A DNA stretch of 64,000 nucleotides from Leptobrachium leishanense (GCA_009667805.1 CM019066.1:119985690-120049689); one strand, 5' to 3'. Positions 42,983 through 56,890 are shown, counted from the stretch's first letter. Notes: generated by a model from the letters alone, not told the origin. Translations and numbers: made by a program.

Positions 42983-45863
42983 ATATTCATTGTGTATGCC
43001 TATACTAGTAGATGTTATAATTTGATGCTTACAGCAAAAGGTGGTTTGACTAAAGATTAATATGAGAGGCCTGAATACTTAGGTGAGAGGCATTTTTATT
43101 TTTCATTATTTCTTATGAATGTCTACTGAGAGATACTTAATATAAAATGTACGGTGACCATGAAATAAAGTGTTTCATTGGTAAATGCGAGTATATGTAA
43201 TATGTCTTTAATCATAATAAAAATATTATTTTCATGGGGTTTGGAAACATCTGCAATGCGCTGAATATTAACCATTTTAACAGTTCATAGGTAAGTTCAG
43301 GAACAGCTATTTATAAATAATCTAAACGCATTTTCAAACTCGTTGAAAAAGAAATCAATTGGTGAGATTTGTAGTTCCCAAAAGAATTCTCTCAAGTTAC
43401 CGGATAGGCAAAGGAGCAAGAGTTAGTGTAATTTTTAATCCAAAATAATAAACAAGAAAAAAAATGGCACTTTTTCAGTCTCATGTGGGGACTCGGCTGG
43501 CTGGCACGGCTGGTCCCTTTGTTAATCTTGCTTGTACTAGACGCCTGCTAGGATTTTGATATCTCATAGGGATGATTTGCTATCTCCCGTTCTTTCACAA
43601 AGAAGGTTTATACTGTATTGTTTTTCAATAAATAAGCTGAAAATAAACTGAAATTCTCAAGGCTAACAACGTGTATTGTACAGAGCAAGCATCTTTCTTT
43701 GCAACATGAGAAAAATATGCTGAGACAATCACATTTTCTGCTTTAATAAGCAAGTCATCATGTAAATGTCCTGATATAAGGTATAAGATTTGATCATTAT
43801 GTGTAGGAAAATTGCAAATCATCCTAGATATTACTTCATATATTTCTGCACTATAAGCTCTGCTACTGTATTTATTTACCGAAAACGGCAAACAATAATA
43901 AACAGGTCAATAACCTAAGGAAAGATTTCTCTATTTCTAAGCAGATTAATTAATTCAGACTTCATTATTGCGTATTCAGCAGATAACTCTGCACATTAAA
44001 CTACAGGAGAAAAGGATCAGACCTTTAAATTAATGCCATTACACCTCATACCACCCAGCTGCACTTTCATTTTAGCACAGAAGTTAAATTATTTACTGAT
44101 CTATGTAAGGAATTCCATCTAGAGAGGCATAATATCATCAGTCACATAAACACTTTAAAAACACTGTAACAATCCCAGATGGACAAATAATACAAGTGAA
44201 ATCCAAGTATGTAATTTACAATGCTGACCGTCTTTATAGAACTCATAAAATTGCATTTCTCCCTTTTTTTGCAAATGGAAAGCAGACTGGATATATTTTA
44301 CTGAGGCCTTATGAGAATAGTTTTATTCCGCAGCAGTGGTAGGTAAAGTAATTCTCTCTGGCCATAGAGTTGGATTCAGTTCTACCTGTAACTCGAGGTG
44401 CTAAACACATCAGTAGTGTTTGGATGAGTAAGTGTTAACGCTAGGATAAGTGACTTTACATATTATGTTCTTAACGCTAAACCCATGAAAAATTCATTAA
44501 CTTTAGCGTTCGGATGTGTAAACGTTACTGCCGAGAGAAGTGTTCTTTAACCCATGTCCTCCATATTAGCTTCCTGACGCTCAACCCTCAAGAAAGAAAT
44601 CACTCAGTGCATCAGTGATTGCGCTAGCTTTTGCGAGCTTACTGCACTATGCACATCCTATACTTAACCCTAATTAATGATTGCGCTCCCAATGTTAAGA
44701 TAACTAAGGTAATACAAAGTCCTAGCGCTCATTACCACTGGGACCCGCAAGCCAAAATTTTAGCTACTCCTAAAAGCTGGTGCTAAATGATTCCACCTAT
44801 GCAAAATTATTTAGCACCCCCCCCCCAATGAATCCGATACTCACCTCTAATTCCGCAGCGAGATAGGCGATCTGCCGCTTCTTGTCCCTGGCAGCAGAGT
44901 GAGACTGGGGGCAAATAGTTCCCAGTCTCCCTCGGCGAACACTCCGTGGCTCTGTGCGATTGCGTGAGTGAGATTGCGCAGGACTCGCAACCCAGAAGCA
45001 GAAAACTCTATAGAGTACTATGGACTCGAGGAGGTGATACTCACATTGGCGTGGAAGCACTACCGCGATTATCACTGCAGGTAGCACTGTGTTTCAGGGC
45101 GAGGTTCTAAGACAGCGCCTGCCCCGGAATTTCACAGTAAAATGGGGGCGCTACAGAACAGGCCAGTAGTGCAGTTGCTTTTTCTCATATGGCTTGTTTT
45201 TGCTCAAAGATTTAAGTTTATTCTATTAAAACGTAATTCAAAGCAGAGCACTAAATTCACATGGATGTTTCAGTAACAGGGCACCATGAGCTGATAGTAG
45301 TAAACTATGTGAACAACAGCATTTGTTGACGTTTTGGAATATTTAGGAGGGTGATGCAAATCAAGCCTGGTGAAGACAATAACCTTACTGAATGGTTGCT
45401 ATATTGGGTATTGACTCATCAAGCAAAGACATTGGTTAGAATTTGAGTTATGGAGGAAAGGGAAAGTCCGTGGCAGGGAGAGATATATGAAGGATAAAGA
45501 ATGGATTCAAGAAATAGTAGTTTACACAAGAGAATCAGAGAATGAGGTATTTTAAATGGCACTTTTGCATTGAGTACAAAATATATACATCCCCGGGGAA
45601 GTACCATATCTGAAGGGCTTAATGACATGCAGGAGGCAAGGTAGCGTGTGAAGGTATGTCTACTGAAACAAAGTTAGGGGTACTGAATACATTATCAAAA
45701 CTGGCTGTTTAGATAAAGATGTGAATAACGGTTAAATGGAAGATAAGGACTGATGGGAGCTGATATTGAGGTTTCATGAAGATCTGTATGTAGTGTGCTT
45801 CCTCGTCAGTAGAGAAGACAGAATTCAGATTGCATAACATGGTGAATAAGTACGAGGGACATT
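42983..45863. other. single-copy-looking non-coding DNA
   Basis: No transposon signature is clear in 2.9 kb. Positions 43930-44180 contain a TTAATTAATT phrase and even composition, reminiscent of conserved non-coding DNA. Around 44815-44825 there is a C-run. No open frame carries a motif. Confidence 0.4.
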
Positions 45864-46045
45864 CAGGGTTATTCAGAGAGAGGTGAAACTCTGGAGAACT
45901 TTTGGAGAAGTGAAAATTCTAGGAAAAAATAGCCGATTTGGAAAGTGAGAAAAATGGGAGAATTTTTTTGGTTTGGCTATTTTGACCTAGAATTTTCACT
46001 TCTCCAAACATTCTCCAGAGTTTCACCTTTCTCTGAATAACCCTG
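45864..46045. mobile_element. palindromic Harbinger MITE, family B
   Basis: CAGGGTTATTCAGAGAG at the left and CTCTGAATAACCCTG at the right, flanked by ATT on both sides (45861-45863 and 46046-46048). The two halves pair through GGTGAAACTC and the GTGAAAATTCTAGG block. Confidence 0.9.
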
Positions 46046-46048
46046 ATT

Positions 46049-46614
46049 TTGTCATGTACTGAATAAAAATTCTGTTGGTTGAAAAAGACTATCTAGCAAG
46101 GAATCAACAACTCTTTACTTCAGTTACATTGTAACCACACATTTTGAGTGTGTGGGATGTTACTAAACACTGTTCCCTATCCATTTATACAAGCAGTGGC
46201 CCCTAACCCTTAGCAGCAAACTATTACTGGCTCTATTACAGGCACGCCACTCTGTTAGCAGCTCAAGTCATAATAGATGGGAACTGATAACTGACAGAGC
46301 CTGCGTCCCTACATGTTGTGACTGGTATCATCTCCTGGGGTTCATAGGATATCATGGTGACTTGCATAAGCACTGTTTCCAGTTACATCTGCAAACAGTG
46401 AGAGGCCGCGGCACATCAAGTTGTCATTTGATGTTAAGTGATTTTGAATGAAATACTCACTGTTGGTGCCATAGTGCAGAGTGTCAGAGCCACTATTTAT
46501 TTTTTTTTAATCCTGGCTCATGATGAGCATAAATGGCAACCTTTGAATTGTTTTTTATTCTCCAGCTGCAAAGTATAGGAAGCATTCATTTACATTAACA
46601 GTATTACCAGTAAC
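46049..46614. other. non-coding, no recognised feature
   Basis: No motif or repeat seen. Confidence 0.4.
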
Positions 46615-47039
46615 GCTGGGGTCAGACGAACGCAGTGTTAACGTCCGTGTAGCCGCACTTTAGTACATCCGTGGTAGAAGATAATCATGACCAATGAAGG
46701 CCCACACATGAAGCACGTCCACACGGAAGTGCGGACACACTACGGACGCAGCAAACGGACGCAGGTTACCAAGAACGTCGAACCGCTATGACGGATGTGC
46801 GGAGTGCGCCACGTCCGCATAGCTTTGTGTGTGAGTGACGGAACGAAGTCAGACAGACTGCATTTATACGTCCAGCATTTTTGACGGACAAAATGGTTTT
46901 TCATTTCCCATCTACATCTGTCAAAAATAACGTCACTCAGAAAAACGGACCATGTGCCTCTACTGCGTCTTCCATCAGAACGTGCGTCTGTTCTGCATGG
47001 ACGAACAGTCCGTACAAAATGCGCTCGTCTGACCCTAGC
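46615..47039. mobile_element. CpG-rich element with terminal inverted repeats
   Basis: GCTGGGGTCAGACGAACGC at the left and GCGCTCGTCTGACCCTAGC at the right are near-perfect complements. The 425-bp interior is rich in ACGTCCG and CGGACG steps. No target duplication is clear, so the superfamily stays open. Non-coding. Confidence 0.7.
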
Positions 47040-48094
47040 CTAACCTGATGTAACAGCCAAGCTGCAATGAAATATTTCAGCTCACTTGGAGCAGCCAGGG
47101 ATCTGTTATGATTAAATTGAGGGAATGTCATACTTAATGGCTCACTGGTTAACGAAAACGGGACCGATCTGTTTTTGATATTCATACTGGAAATAATTGA
47201 TTTTACTTATTCGATAAAGTTCACGACTCTTACCGTATTTTCTAGAACCGCTCTCAGAAACTTAATGGAATATATCTTTACATAGTAACGATTATAATTT
47301 ATGCCCTTTAGTGTTACAGTAGTTTTCTTGGAATCCGTGGTTTTATTTTGCTTGATTTTCGTTGACATATTCTAAAAAAAGGTTTATTGTGATCCCTACT
47401 TAAACAGCTCAACCACAGTGCACCCTCATAGAAAAATAGTTAATATTTCAAAACTCTTTGAGGTGTCAATTTAATTAAACAATTGCAATATTTTATAAGA
47501 CATATTCATATGATCAAAGGAAGTGTGAAGAAGCTTGTTCTTGTCCCCAGTAATGTAAAATGTCATTTTATATTTGCTTTTTATATTTCTGAAATAAATG
47601 CTGCCCAAGAAAATACCAAAAGCAATTGATATTTGAATAGTCTCAGTACATTAAAGTTACAAAAAAATAAGCCGATTGACTCATTTATAACGGTTATATA
47701 ACTGCGATTTCTTAAGGACAGTCACAATTGAAGAGCTAATATAACAACAACAAAAAGCAAATTTTCAAAATTCAAAAGGTAATTTAACCCTTTTTCTAAC
47801 AAGTGATTTTTCATAAAATGACTACCAGGACCCGGTGCATTTATGGAAAACTACACAATAAAAATGTACAAAACTGACTGTATGTTTTCATTGGCGCTAA
47901 GCCCTATCAAACAGGTGGAGGGCTCTCTCTACTGACCAAAAAGCACTACTACATGTACCATTAGAACGTGGACTTTGCGTTTCCTTGAAGGAAAAATTGA
48001 TCCCGAACATTTTGATTTCAACAGATTGGCTGTCAAGTCCAATGAGTTGAAACTTTTGGAGCATATTGCAGAGCCCAGTTGCAAATTAATTTCA
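47040..48094. other. non-coding, no recognised feature
   Basis: AT-rich DNA without coding or repeat signatures. Confidence 0.45.
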
Positions 48095-49180
48095 TTTATT
48101 TATTTCTAAAGTATTTTACTAGGAAGGATACATTGAGATTTCTCTCGTTTTCAAGTATGTCCTGGGTTCAAGAACATTGAATTGTTACAGTTGTTACAGA
48201 AATACAAAGTAATAAAATGCAAGATATTAAAAACAAAACACAAATATACAGATTAACACAGAAAATAAATATGTAAGAAATATATTCACTATGTTACATG
48301 TTTACAAGGTGCATTCCGTATCGAGGTATGTTAATAGAGAGCTCTTAAGTGACTTTAGACTGGGGGGAAATGTGATGGTGTCTGGGAGGCTATTCCATAA
48401 TTGTGTTGCTCTGTAGGAAAATGAGGATCGAGCCACTTTATTTTTGTATTGTGGTTTTTCAAGTAAGATGGTGGTCCTGGATCGGAGGTTATAGGATGAG
48501 GGAACTGCTGGGGGAAGCAGCCTGTTCAGGTAGGGTGGTAGTTTCCCAGAAAAGCTCTTAAAAACAGGTTGGAAAGGTGAAGGGTGCATCTAGATTCCAG
48601 TGACGGCCAGTTTAGCTCTTTTAACATGTCACAATGGTGGGTCATGTAGTTACATTGTAGCACAAAGTGGCAGAACGAGTTATACAATGTAGTAAGTTTA
48701 TGAAGGTGTGTTTGCGGGGCAGCTGCATACACTACACCTCCGTATTTAACAGCAGGCATAAGCATTTGTTGTACAATCTGCTTTCTTACCGCAGGGCTCA
48801 GGCAGCATTTGTTTTTGTACAGGGCCCCTAGTTTGGGGTAGAGTTTATATGAGAGTTTTTGATGTGGGAGCCAAAGGATAGATTTGGGTCTAACCACATA
48901 CCTAGATATTTGAGAGAAGTGACTGTGGTCAGTGTGCCATTTGATTTTGTCCTGACACATACATGAGGATTTTGCAATTTATGTAGCTTAGGTGCTGTTC
49001 CAAAGAGGATCATAACAGTTTTGTCATTATTTAGAAAAAGTTAGTTATCTTTGATCCACTTTTCTACCTCTGTGAATTGTTCTTGCAGCATGGCCTGCAG
49101 CTGCAGGAGATTTGGTTTGCTAGTATAGATGTCGTCTGCATACCTGTTTACAGTTGAGACTTTGCAGATGTTGGGCATTG
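48095..49180 (-). mobile_element. jockey-superfamily LINE, 5'-truncated
   Basis: The minus strand carries the end of a reverse transcriptase and a 3' tail (GACATACTTGAAAACGAGAG, then TCAATGTATCCTTCCT, ending in AAATAAATAAA-type repeats). The same tail recurs at 50787, 51541 (SINE), 51716 and 57398 (minus). Clade between CR1, L2 and Rex1 is not decided. Confidence 0.75.
48302..49170 (-). pseudogene. LINE reverse transcriptase C-terminal half, broken
   Basis: The reverse transcriptase copies the element's RNA at the nicked target. Reading the minus strand from about 49170: NRYADDI holds the catalytic YADD box, followed by an in-frame stop near 49042, then SLKYLGMWLDPNLSF (thumb region), a frameshift after 48900, and LMPAVKYGGVVYAAAP. 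A final frame to 48302 contains SYRATQLWNSLPDT, the C-terminal motif shared by CR1, L2 and Rex1 elements. The finger domain and endonuclease are missing. At least one stop and two frameshifts make it inactive. Confidence 0.8.
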
Positions 49181-50786
49181 CTCCAGAGCAAGTTTACTCA
49201 ATCTTGGACTCCTGCAGGAGCTTTGAAAGATCAAGCATACTCAATCATGGTAACAAAGGGCATAACAATTGAAGAGACTTTTAATATGCCTAGAACTGCT
49301 AAGCCTTGAAAGTAAAATGATGATATAGGTGAGAGTAGTTGTGAGTAAAACGCAGGTCAGAAGCAAGCACAGATCTCCTATCGATTATAGGTATAGAAAC
49401 CCATACCCATCTGGAAGCTGAGGAGATGCATGCGGCAACCACAAAGAAGTCATAGCTCAAAGCCCAACTGTATATGAAGATGAGACAGGGTTTGTCAAAA
49501 AAAGAAACTACAAAAAACATATATGCCTCGCACCATATTTGCAAACACAACTCCAAAGTGTCGATCCTCAAACATTATATACAGTATACATACAATTTAC
49601 CTGCAGGAAAGAACAAGTGCCATTTTCATGTGACAGTATTGTCCATCGTCTTGAAATATGTATATATACATTTATATAGCAAAGTAAAATTGTAATTCAC
49701 ATCCACACAAGTAACCTCATTGCCAGGTTTTGTGTGGAAAGTGAACAAGAATGGACTTCAAGTCAATTGATGGAGGATCTATGGTAAAACAGAAAGCTGG
49801 AAAATAAGAATTCTATAGATTACCTCTTGTAGATGCCTGCGGGAAGATATATAGATCCTTCAGGTCACTCAGTTTTGTTCTCCCTTACCAACAGTCACTA
49901 AATACTAGAGGATTGCTATTATTAGGGCCAGTCTAATTAAATTGTAAATCTTAGCTCATTGGCAGATATCAAATTGATTTTAATCAATTTGATGTAGTTG
50001 ATTTAGCTGATTGTAAATTCTCCTAAATCTTTATAAATATTTAAATGATTTGAATTTTCTAGTCATGGCGATTTTTCTTTTTCTTGTGGCAGTGTATCAC
50101 CCTTGTTTAATCTCTTTCATAAGAGACAGGATACCAGTGCTAGGTTTGCTATATGGGAAATGTCATCTCTGGGTTTCTTAGAAATGTGGCAAATGTTTAG
50201 ACAGACTTTACTTATAGATATTACTTAGCAAAGTGTTCTTCTGTATGTGATTTTGTTTAATTAATGCATATTTGTTTGATAGGAGAAATTATGTTGTACA
50301 CAGCTGGAGTAGTCACCATGATAACGAAAATTGAAATAAAAACCTACTTTATATAATATATAATAGGGGTTAGAATGGCTTCATTCTCTACATAGCCTTT
50401 ACGCATTCCTCCTTTTTATAACATGCACAACAGCCCTTTTTTTTAGCCCAGAAAACTAGAATACATAAAGAAGGAACTGTAATATGTTGACTGGCATCCT
50501 GTGAGTCACCAGTTCACGATACGTCCAATATATTAAAATATGCACATTTGTATGAATGACTTAATGCCTACAGTGCAGTGGATATAAATGGAACAACGTC
50601 TGCTTTCCTATTGGATCATGTGTGGATGAAGCTCCCCGCAGTCCTCCACCATACATACCAAAAGATAGGTCCTGTAGCAATCTCCTCTCTTTTTCCTCGG
50701 CAGAACGCATATTTGGGAAGATAACCGCCTGATCATTCCAAAAATGTTACTATTTGTATGTAATTAATCGCTTGATTGGGAAAGAT
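49181..50786. other. non-coding, no recognised feature
   Basis: AT-rich DNA. A small inverted repeat (CAAATTGATTTTAATCAATTTG near 49971, shortened: CAAATTGATT with AATCAATTTG) is the only structure noted. Confidence 0.4.
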
Positions 50787-50863
50787 CTCCAGGACATACT
50801 TGAAAACGAGAGAAATCTCAATGTATCCTTCCTGGTAAAATCCTTTATAAGTAAATAAATAAA
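50787..50863 (+). mobile_element. LINE 3' tail fragment
   Basis: GACATACTTGAAAACGAGAG, then TCAATGTATCCTTCCTGG, ending in AAATAAATAAA. Same tail as the LINE at 48095. Confidence 0.75.
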
Positions 50864-51407
50864 ATGCAAGAATTCTCTCTGGAATGCATATGTCATATCC
50901 AATACATCCTCCGCTTCATTTACTTACCTTCCAAATCCTACCGTGAGAAGAGTCTTCTGCCCTAGCAAACAGTCTGCAGCCTTACAGGATAAGGTTGCTT
51001 AACGCCTTCATGATAAAGTATCATCAGCTAATGCGAGTGTTGGCTCTCAGGTATCAGAGTTCTTCTGATGTCTCTGTTAAATACACTATTGCCCATATAA
51101 TCATGTAATTACTTAAATGTTGTATATTACACATAAAAACAGACATAAATGTTTGATATTAAACATCAGACTATCACTAAAATCATAAAAAATATAAACA
51201 TTATTTTTATTGTTATTAGGTCACATCATCAGGATGTGCAGTTACATGTCATCAATTTCTAGAAGTACAGATAGTGGTATGATCAGGCTATGTATCAAAG
51301 TAATAGATGAATGGATCATTATTTGGCATGTGGCCTCAAGTCCCTCGTGGAAATCTCTAAACGTAAAAGAATAATCTCCCCGAATTCCAAAAAACGATTA
51401 ATTAAAT

Positions 51408-51612
51408 GCCGGCTGGGTGGAGTAGAGGTAACATCACTGCTCTATAACCATGGAGAGAGACTGTGGAGACACAGGTTAGATCCCGACGAGCACCTCTCCA
51501 GTAAGTGTCCTTGGGCAAGACACCTAACGGTACATACTCGCCACCCAGGACATACTTGAAAACGAGAGACATCTCAATGTATCCTTCCTGGTAAAATCCT
51601 TTCTCAAAAAAA
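51408..51612 (+). mobile_element. tRNA-like SINE with a LINE-derived tail
   Basis: The head (GGCTGGGTGGAGTAGAGGTA, then GGTTAGATCCC at 51474-51484) resembles pol III A and B boxes. The middle has TCCTTGGGCAAGACACCTAA. The last 70 bases are the LINE tail also found at 48095, ending in an A-run. The shared tail suggests that LINE's machinery mobilised it. Confidence 0.7.
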
Positions 51613-51715
51613 AAAAAATGTACCAGTTAATAAATAGAGCTCTTTACATTTCCTCAGCTACATAATGTAGCAAACTACAGAACCAATACTGTAAATGTTT
51701 ATTTGCTGTATTCAT

Positions 51716-51785
51716 TTACTTGAAAACAAGAGAAATCTCAATGTATCCTTCCTGGTAAAATCCTTTATAAATAAATAAATAAAAT
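51716..51785 (+). mobile_element. LINE 3' tail fragment
   Basis: TACTTGAAAACAAGAGAAAT and the following tail phrases, ending AAATAAATAAATAAAATA. Lies just before the 5' LTR. Confidence 0.75.
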
Positions 51786-51820
51786 ATGCATGATTGCCTT
51801 AAAAACCCTAACAACAAAGG

Positions 51821-52577
51821 TGTCATGGAGCTGATGTAATGCTCCATGCTTCAAACCCCAAGAGACTTTATGTTCATTTATATCGTGTGATTTTAGATAT
51901 ATTTTACATCGTTTGGTTTTAGTTTAATTTAGTTTAGTGTAAAATGGCATAGCTTTGGTTTTAAAAATACTTATATTCCTGTAGGTAAATGTGTTTTTGT
52001 GTATACAGTAAACAAGCTTTACTGCTGTGTAATTTATGCACCAGGGCTTTTCCCATTATCTAGCTGCATGTTTAATTCAAGGGATCTCTGATAGTGTGTG
52101 TTTAATCTGATGTGTTAGAACAATGGATATATAAATGTTGTATGAGCTGAAGGCTAGAGAATGTAAAGAATGTTTATTGTAAATAACTGACATAATGTAA
52201 TTAGTATGGGTATGCAAATTATGACTAGTAATTAGTATGGGTATGCAAATTATGACTGTTGGACTTCAGCATAAATGGTGGCGTTTTGTTCATTAAAAAG
52301 TCAGAGAACTCTCAGAGCTCAGAGAGAGAGAATCCTGTTTTAAAGCATACAGCCGCGCCTGGTGTCTTTATTTCAGCGACGCTACACTATACACTATCAC
52401 CCTCAGAAGGTACCGAGCGGCCTTCTGGAGATTCCCAACGGCTCCAGGGCAGAGGAACAGAAGCAGGCGGGTCAAGCTGCTCGAGGCGCTGAGGACAGTG
52501 CTCCCAGTAGCCGGGCTGACCGCAACGAAGGGATGTCTGGAGAGTCAGGACAGATGGAAGGGAACGGTTCCATCACA
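51821..52577 (+). repeat. 5' LTR (757 bp)
   Basis: Runs from TGTCATGG to CATCACA and matches the 3' LTR with few differences. It contains a tandem pair of about 31 bases (TAGTATGGGTATGCAAATT) and CATTAAAAAG as a possible TATA-type box. Confidence 0.85.
52212..52250 (+). promoter_or_regulatory. two ATGCAAAT octamers in the 5' LTR
   Basis: ATGCAAAT occurs at 52212-52219 and 52243-52250, 31 bases apart, within a tandem duplication. This is the consensus site of POU/Oct factors. The pair is preserved in the 3' LTR at 56428-56435 and 56459-56466. Confidence 0.5.
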
Positions 52578-52745
52578 TTGGTGGCAAGCGGTGTGGATAG
52601 AGGCTCTCCAACACCAATACACCCCGAGATGACAAACTATACAGCCTGCAAGCAGAACACCCTGAAGGACCTGCTGGAAAGCCATGGAAGGAACGAATAT
52701 TGAAGAAAGGGTCAAAGGCACAAGTTTGGTGCAACCAGGAGCGAG

Positions 52746-53754
52746 ATGGAAACGCTCAAGGAGGTAAAAAAACTCCTCAATCAATATGGTCCAAACCCTA
52801 GCATGGACCTGTTCCAGAGCGTTTGGAATGAGGTCTGTTTATTGCAGAAAGGAGAAGCTGTGCAGGACCAGGAAGATTTTAACCCTCTGCATGTGGAATA
52901 CAGTAAATACAAGGTCCCAGGCTGGATGGAACCAGGGGACATTCGTGGCCAGGAGGAGAACTGGCTGGCAACTACACCACACACCCAGAGGGTGTCTACA
53001 GACTTGGATTGGCAGAGACCAGGGATTTTGGAAGCATCGGCTTCTGCCAACGCCAAGACCCAAACAAAATATGCCTCCGCACCAACCGTCACCGTCAACC
53101 CACCCTCAAGTAAGGCTAAAAAGAAGCGGAGGGGTGGACGGGTGAAAGAAATGGAGGTGGTGCTGGAGAGCGAATGCAAATGTTGTGACCCACTTCGAAG
53201 GGAGGTAGAGACCTTGAAAGGGCAACTAGACTTTGCAACCCAGAGCGAGAAAGAGACTGGCCTGCAATTGCACCGACTACAGGATAAACTGCGAACTGTC
53301 ATGGAGGAGAGAGATTTCCACTGCATGGAAGTACGAGAACAGTCGGTCAGTATACGAAATTACCACATTTAAAACTCGTCTGGAGCGCTGTGAGCAGGAG
53401 TTGGAGCAGACACAGCTCTCCCGGGATACTTTTCAGGCACGGGTCTATGAGCAGCAAGAGGAAATAATGCTGCTCCAGAACCAACTCCAGCTGTGCCAAC
53501 ACCAGCTACTTGAAGCAGACGCAGCTCAGAAGGAGAGCCTCGCTCAAACTAAGGCAAGCGAGATGGAGGTGAGCCGTCTGACACACCAACTAGGTGTATT
53601 GGAGCAGGAGCACCAGGGCACTGTTAGCCACCTGCAGGCTGAGCTTGAAGGGACACGAGCACAGTGCCAACAGCTCCAAGATGAGTTGTCCCTGGCACAA
53701 GCTGCCAGCACCCATGTGCCCACCATGGAGGAGAGCAGCACAACAGGGGGTTGA
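52746..53754 (+). pseudogene. coiled-coil protein of the LTR element, one frameshift
   Basis: Not recognised as a known Gag: no zinc knuckle and no major homology region are seen. The first frame (52746-53372, 208 residues) starts METLKEVKKLLNQYGPNPSM, has a hydrophilic middle with a basic stretch KAKKKRRGGR, then CKCCDPLRREVETLK and a coiled coil. A frameshift at about 53330-53370 moves the coiled coil into the frame that ends at 53754, with heptads through LERCEQELEQTQ, LLQNQLQLCQHQLLEAD and QAELEGTRAQCQQLQDEL. Position and size suit a Gag-like structural protein or captured host cargo; I cannot choose. Confidence 0.6.
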
Positions 53755-54416
53755 GTCATTGCCCCTGATATATTTTGCACCGAAGAGCGTTTGTACCCGG
53801 TGTTGCTGGAGGCTGTTTTGGCATCCACGTGCGACTGTTCCCCGAGTAAAATGGAGACCCCTCATAATGCCACCCCTACCAACCAAGGTGCAGAAAGAGA
53901 GGAGATCACTTCCCCCCTTCCCAGGAGACCGGTGAGTGACCATTCTGAGAGGCAATCAAGTTCCTGGCCCCAGGAAGAATTGCGCCCTTTTGTGATTTTG
54001 GGGATTGCCGTGGGCTGGGCCCTTTTTAATTGTTCAGGAGGGGGGCATCAGCGGAAGGAGAGACTGGGAACTGTGACTGCTGACTGTATTCGGGTCCTGG
54101 GTCCGCAGAGGTGCCCTGGACAGAGCAAGATATGGGGGGTAATTTCAGGGTGCCCCCTAACAAACATTTTATGCCTGTGGACTGTGGTGGCCTGTTGCCT
54201 GGCGCACTGGACAAGAGGGTTGGCCTGCCTCTTGCCCCGGGACTATGGACCCACAGCCTTCCAGCGACCATCAGACCCCGCTGACTTTGCTTATGTGCCC
54301 GCAACCATGGAACTTTGAAGATGGCACAGAAGAGGGGCAAGGTGAGAGGTCTCGTCAGTGGCAAGCGATCCATTTGGGATCTAAGCTTGCCCTGCCGTTC
54401 TGGAAGGGGGGACATA
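53755..54416 (+). other. 3' internal region of the LTR element
   Basis: GC-rich, with a 175-residue frame (53791-54318) that shows no signal peptide or motif. It ends in the purine tract at 54402-54416. Probably non-coding or a decayed second gene. Confidence 0.5.
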
Positions 54417-54497
54417 TGTCATGGAGCTGATGTAATGCTCCATGCTTCAAACCCCAAGAGACTTTATGTTCATTTATATCATGTGATTTTAGATATA

Positions 54498-56114
<1,617 letters not shown>

Positions 56115-56890
56115 TATTTTACATCGTTTGGTTTTAGTTTAATTTAGTTTAGTGTAAAATGGCATAGCTTTGGTTTTAAAAATACTTATATTCCTGTAGG
56201 TAAATGTGTTTTTGTGTATAACAGTAAACAAGCTTTACTGCTGTGTAATTTATGCACCAGGGCTTTTCCCATTATCTAGCTGCATGTTTAATTCAAGGGA
56301 TCTCTGATAGTGTGTGTTTAATCTGATGTGTTAGAACAATGGATATGCAAATGTTGTGTGAGCTGAAGGCTAGAGAATGTAAAGAATGTTTATTGTAAAT
56401 AACTGACATAATGTAATTAATATGTGTATGCAAATTATGACTAGTAATTAGTATGGGTATGCAAATTATGACTGTTGGACTTCAGCATAAATGGTGGCGT
56501 TTTGTTCATTAAAAAGTCAGAGAACTCTCAGAGCTCAGAGAGAGAGAATCCTGTTTTAAAGCATACAGCCGCGCCTGGTGTCTTTATTTCAGCGACGCTA
56601 CACTATACACTATCACCCTCAGAAGGTACCGAGCGGCCTTCTGGAGATTCCCAACGGCTCCAGGGCAGAGGAACAGAAGCAGGCGGGTCAAGCTGCTCGA
56701 GGCGCTGAGGACAGTGCTCCCAGTAGCCGGGCTGACCGCAACGAAGGGATGTCTGGAGAGTCAGGACAGATGGAAGGGAACGGTTCCATCACATTGGTGG
56801 CAAGCGGTGTGGATAGAGGCTCTCCAACACCAATACACCCCGAGATGACAAACTATACAGCCTGGAAGGGAACAGTTCCATCACAGAAGG

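Noticed and set aside
52781..53326. 181-residue minus-strand frame
   Set aside because: Shadow of the coiled-coil gene of the LTR element; composition mirrors the sense codons.
53791..54318. 175-residue frame in the LTR element, considered as an envelope-like gene
   Set aside because: No signal peptide, no convincing membrane anchor and no conserved Cys pattern; left as 3' internal region.
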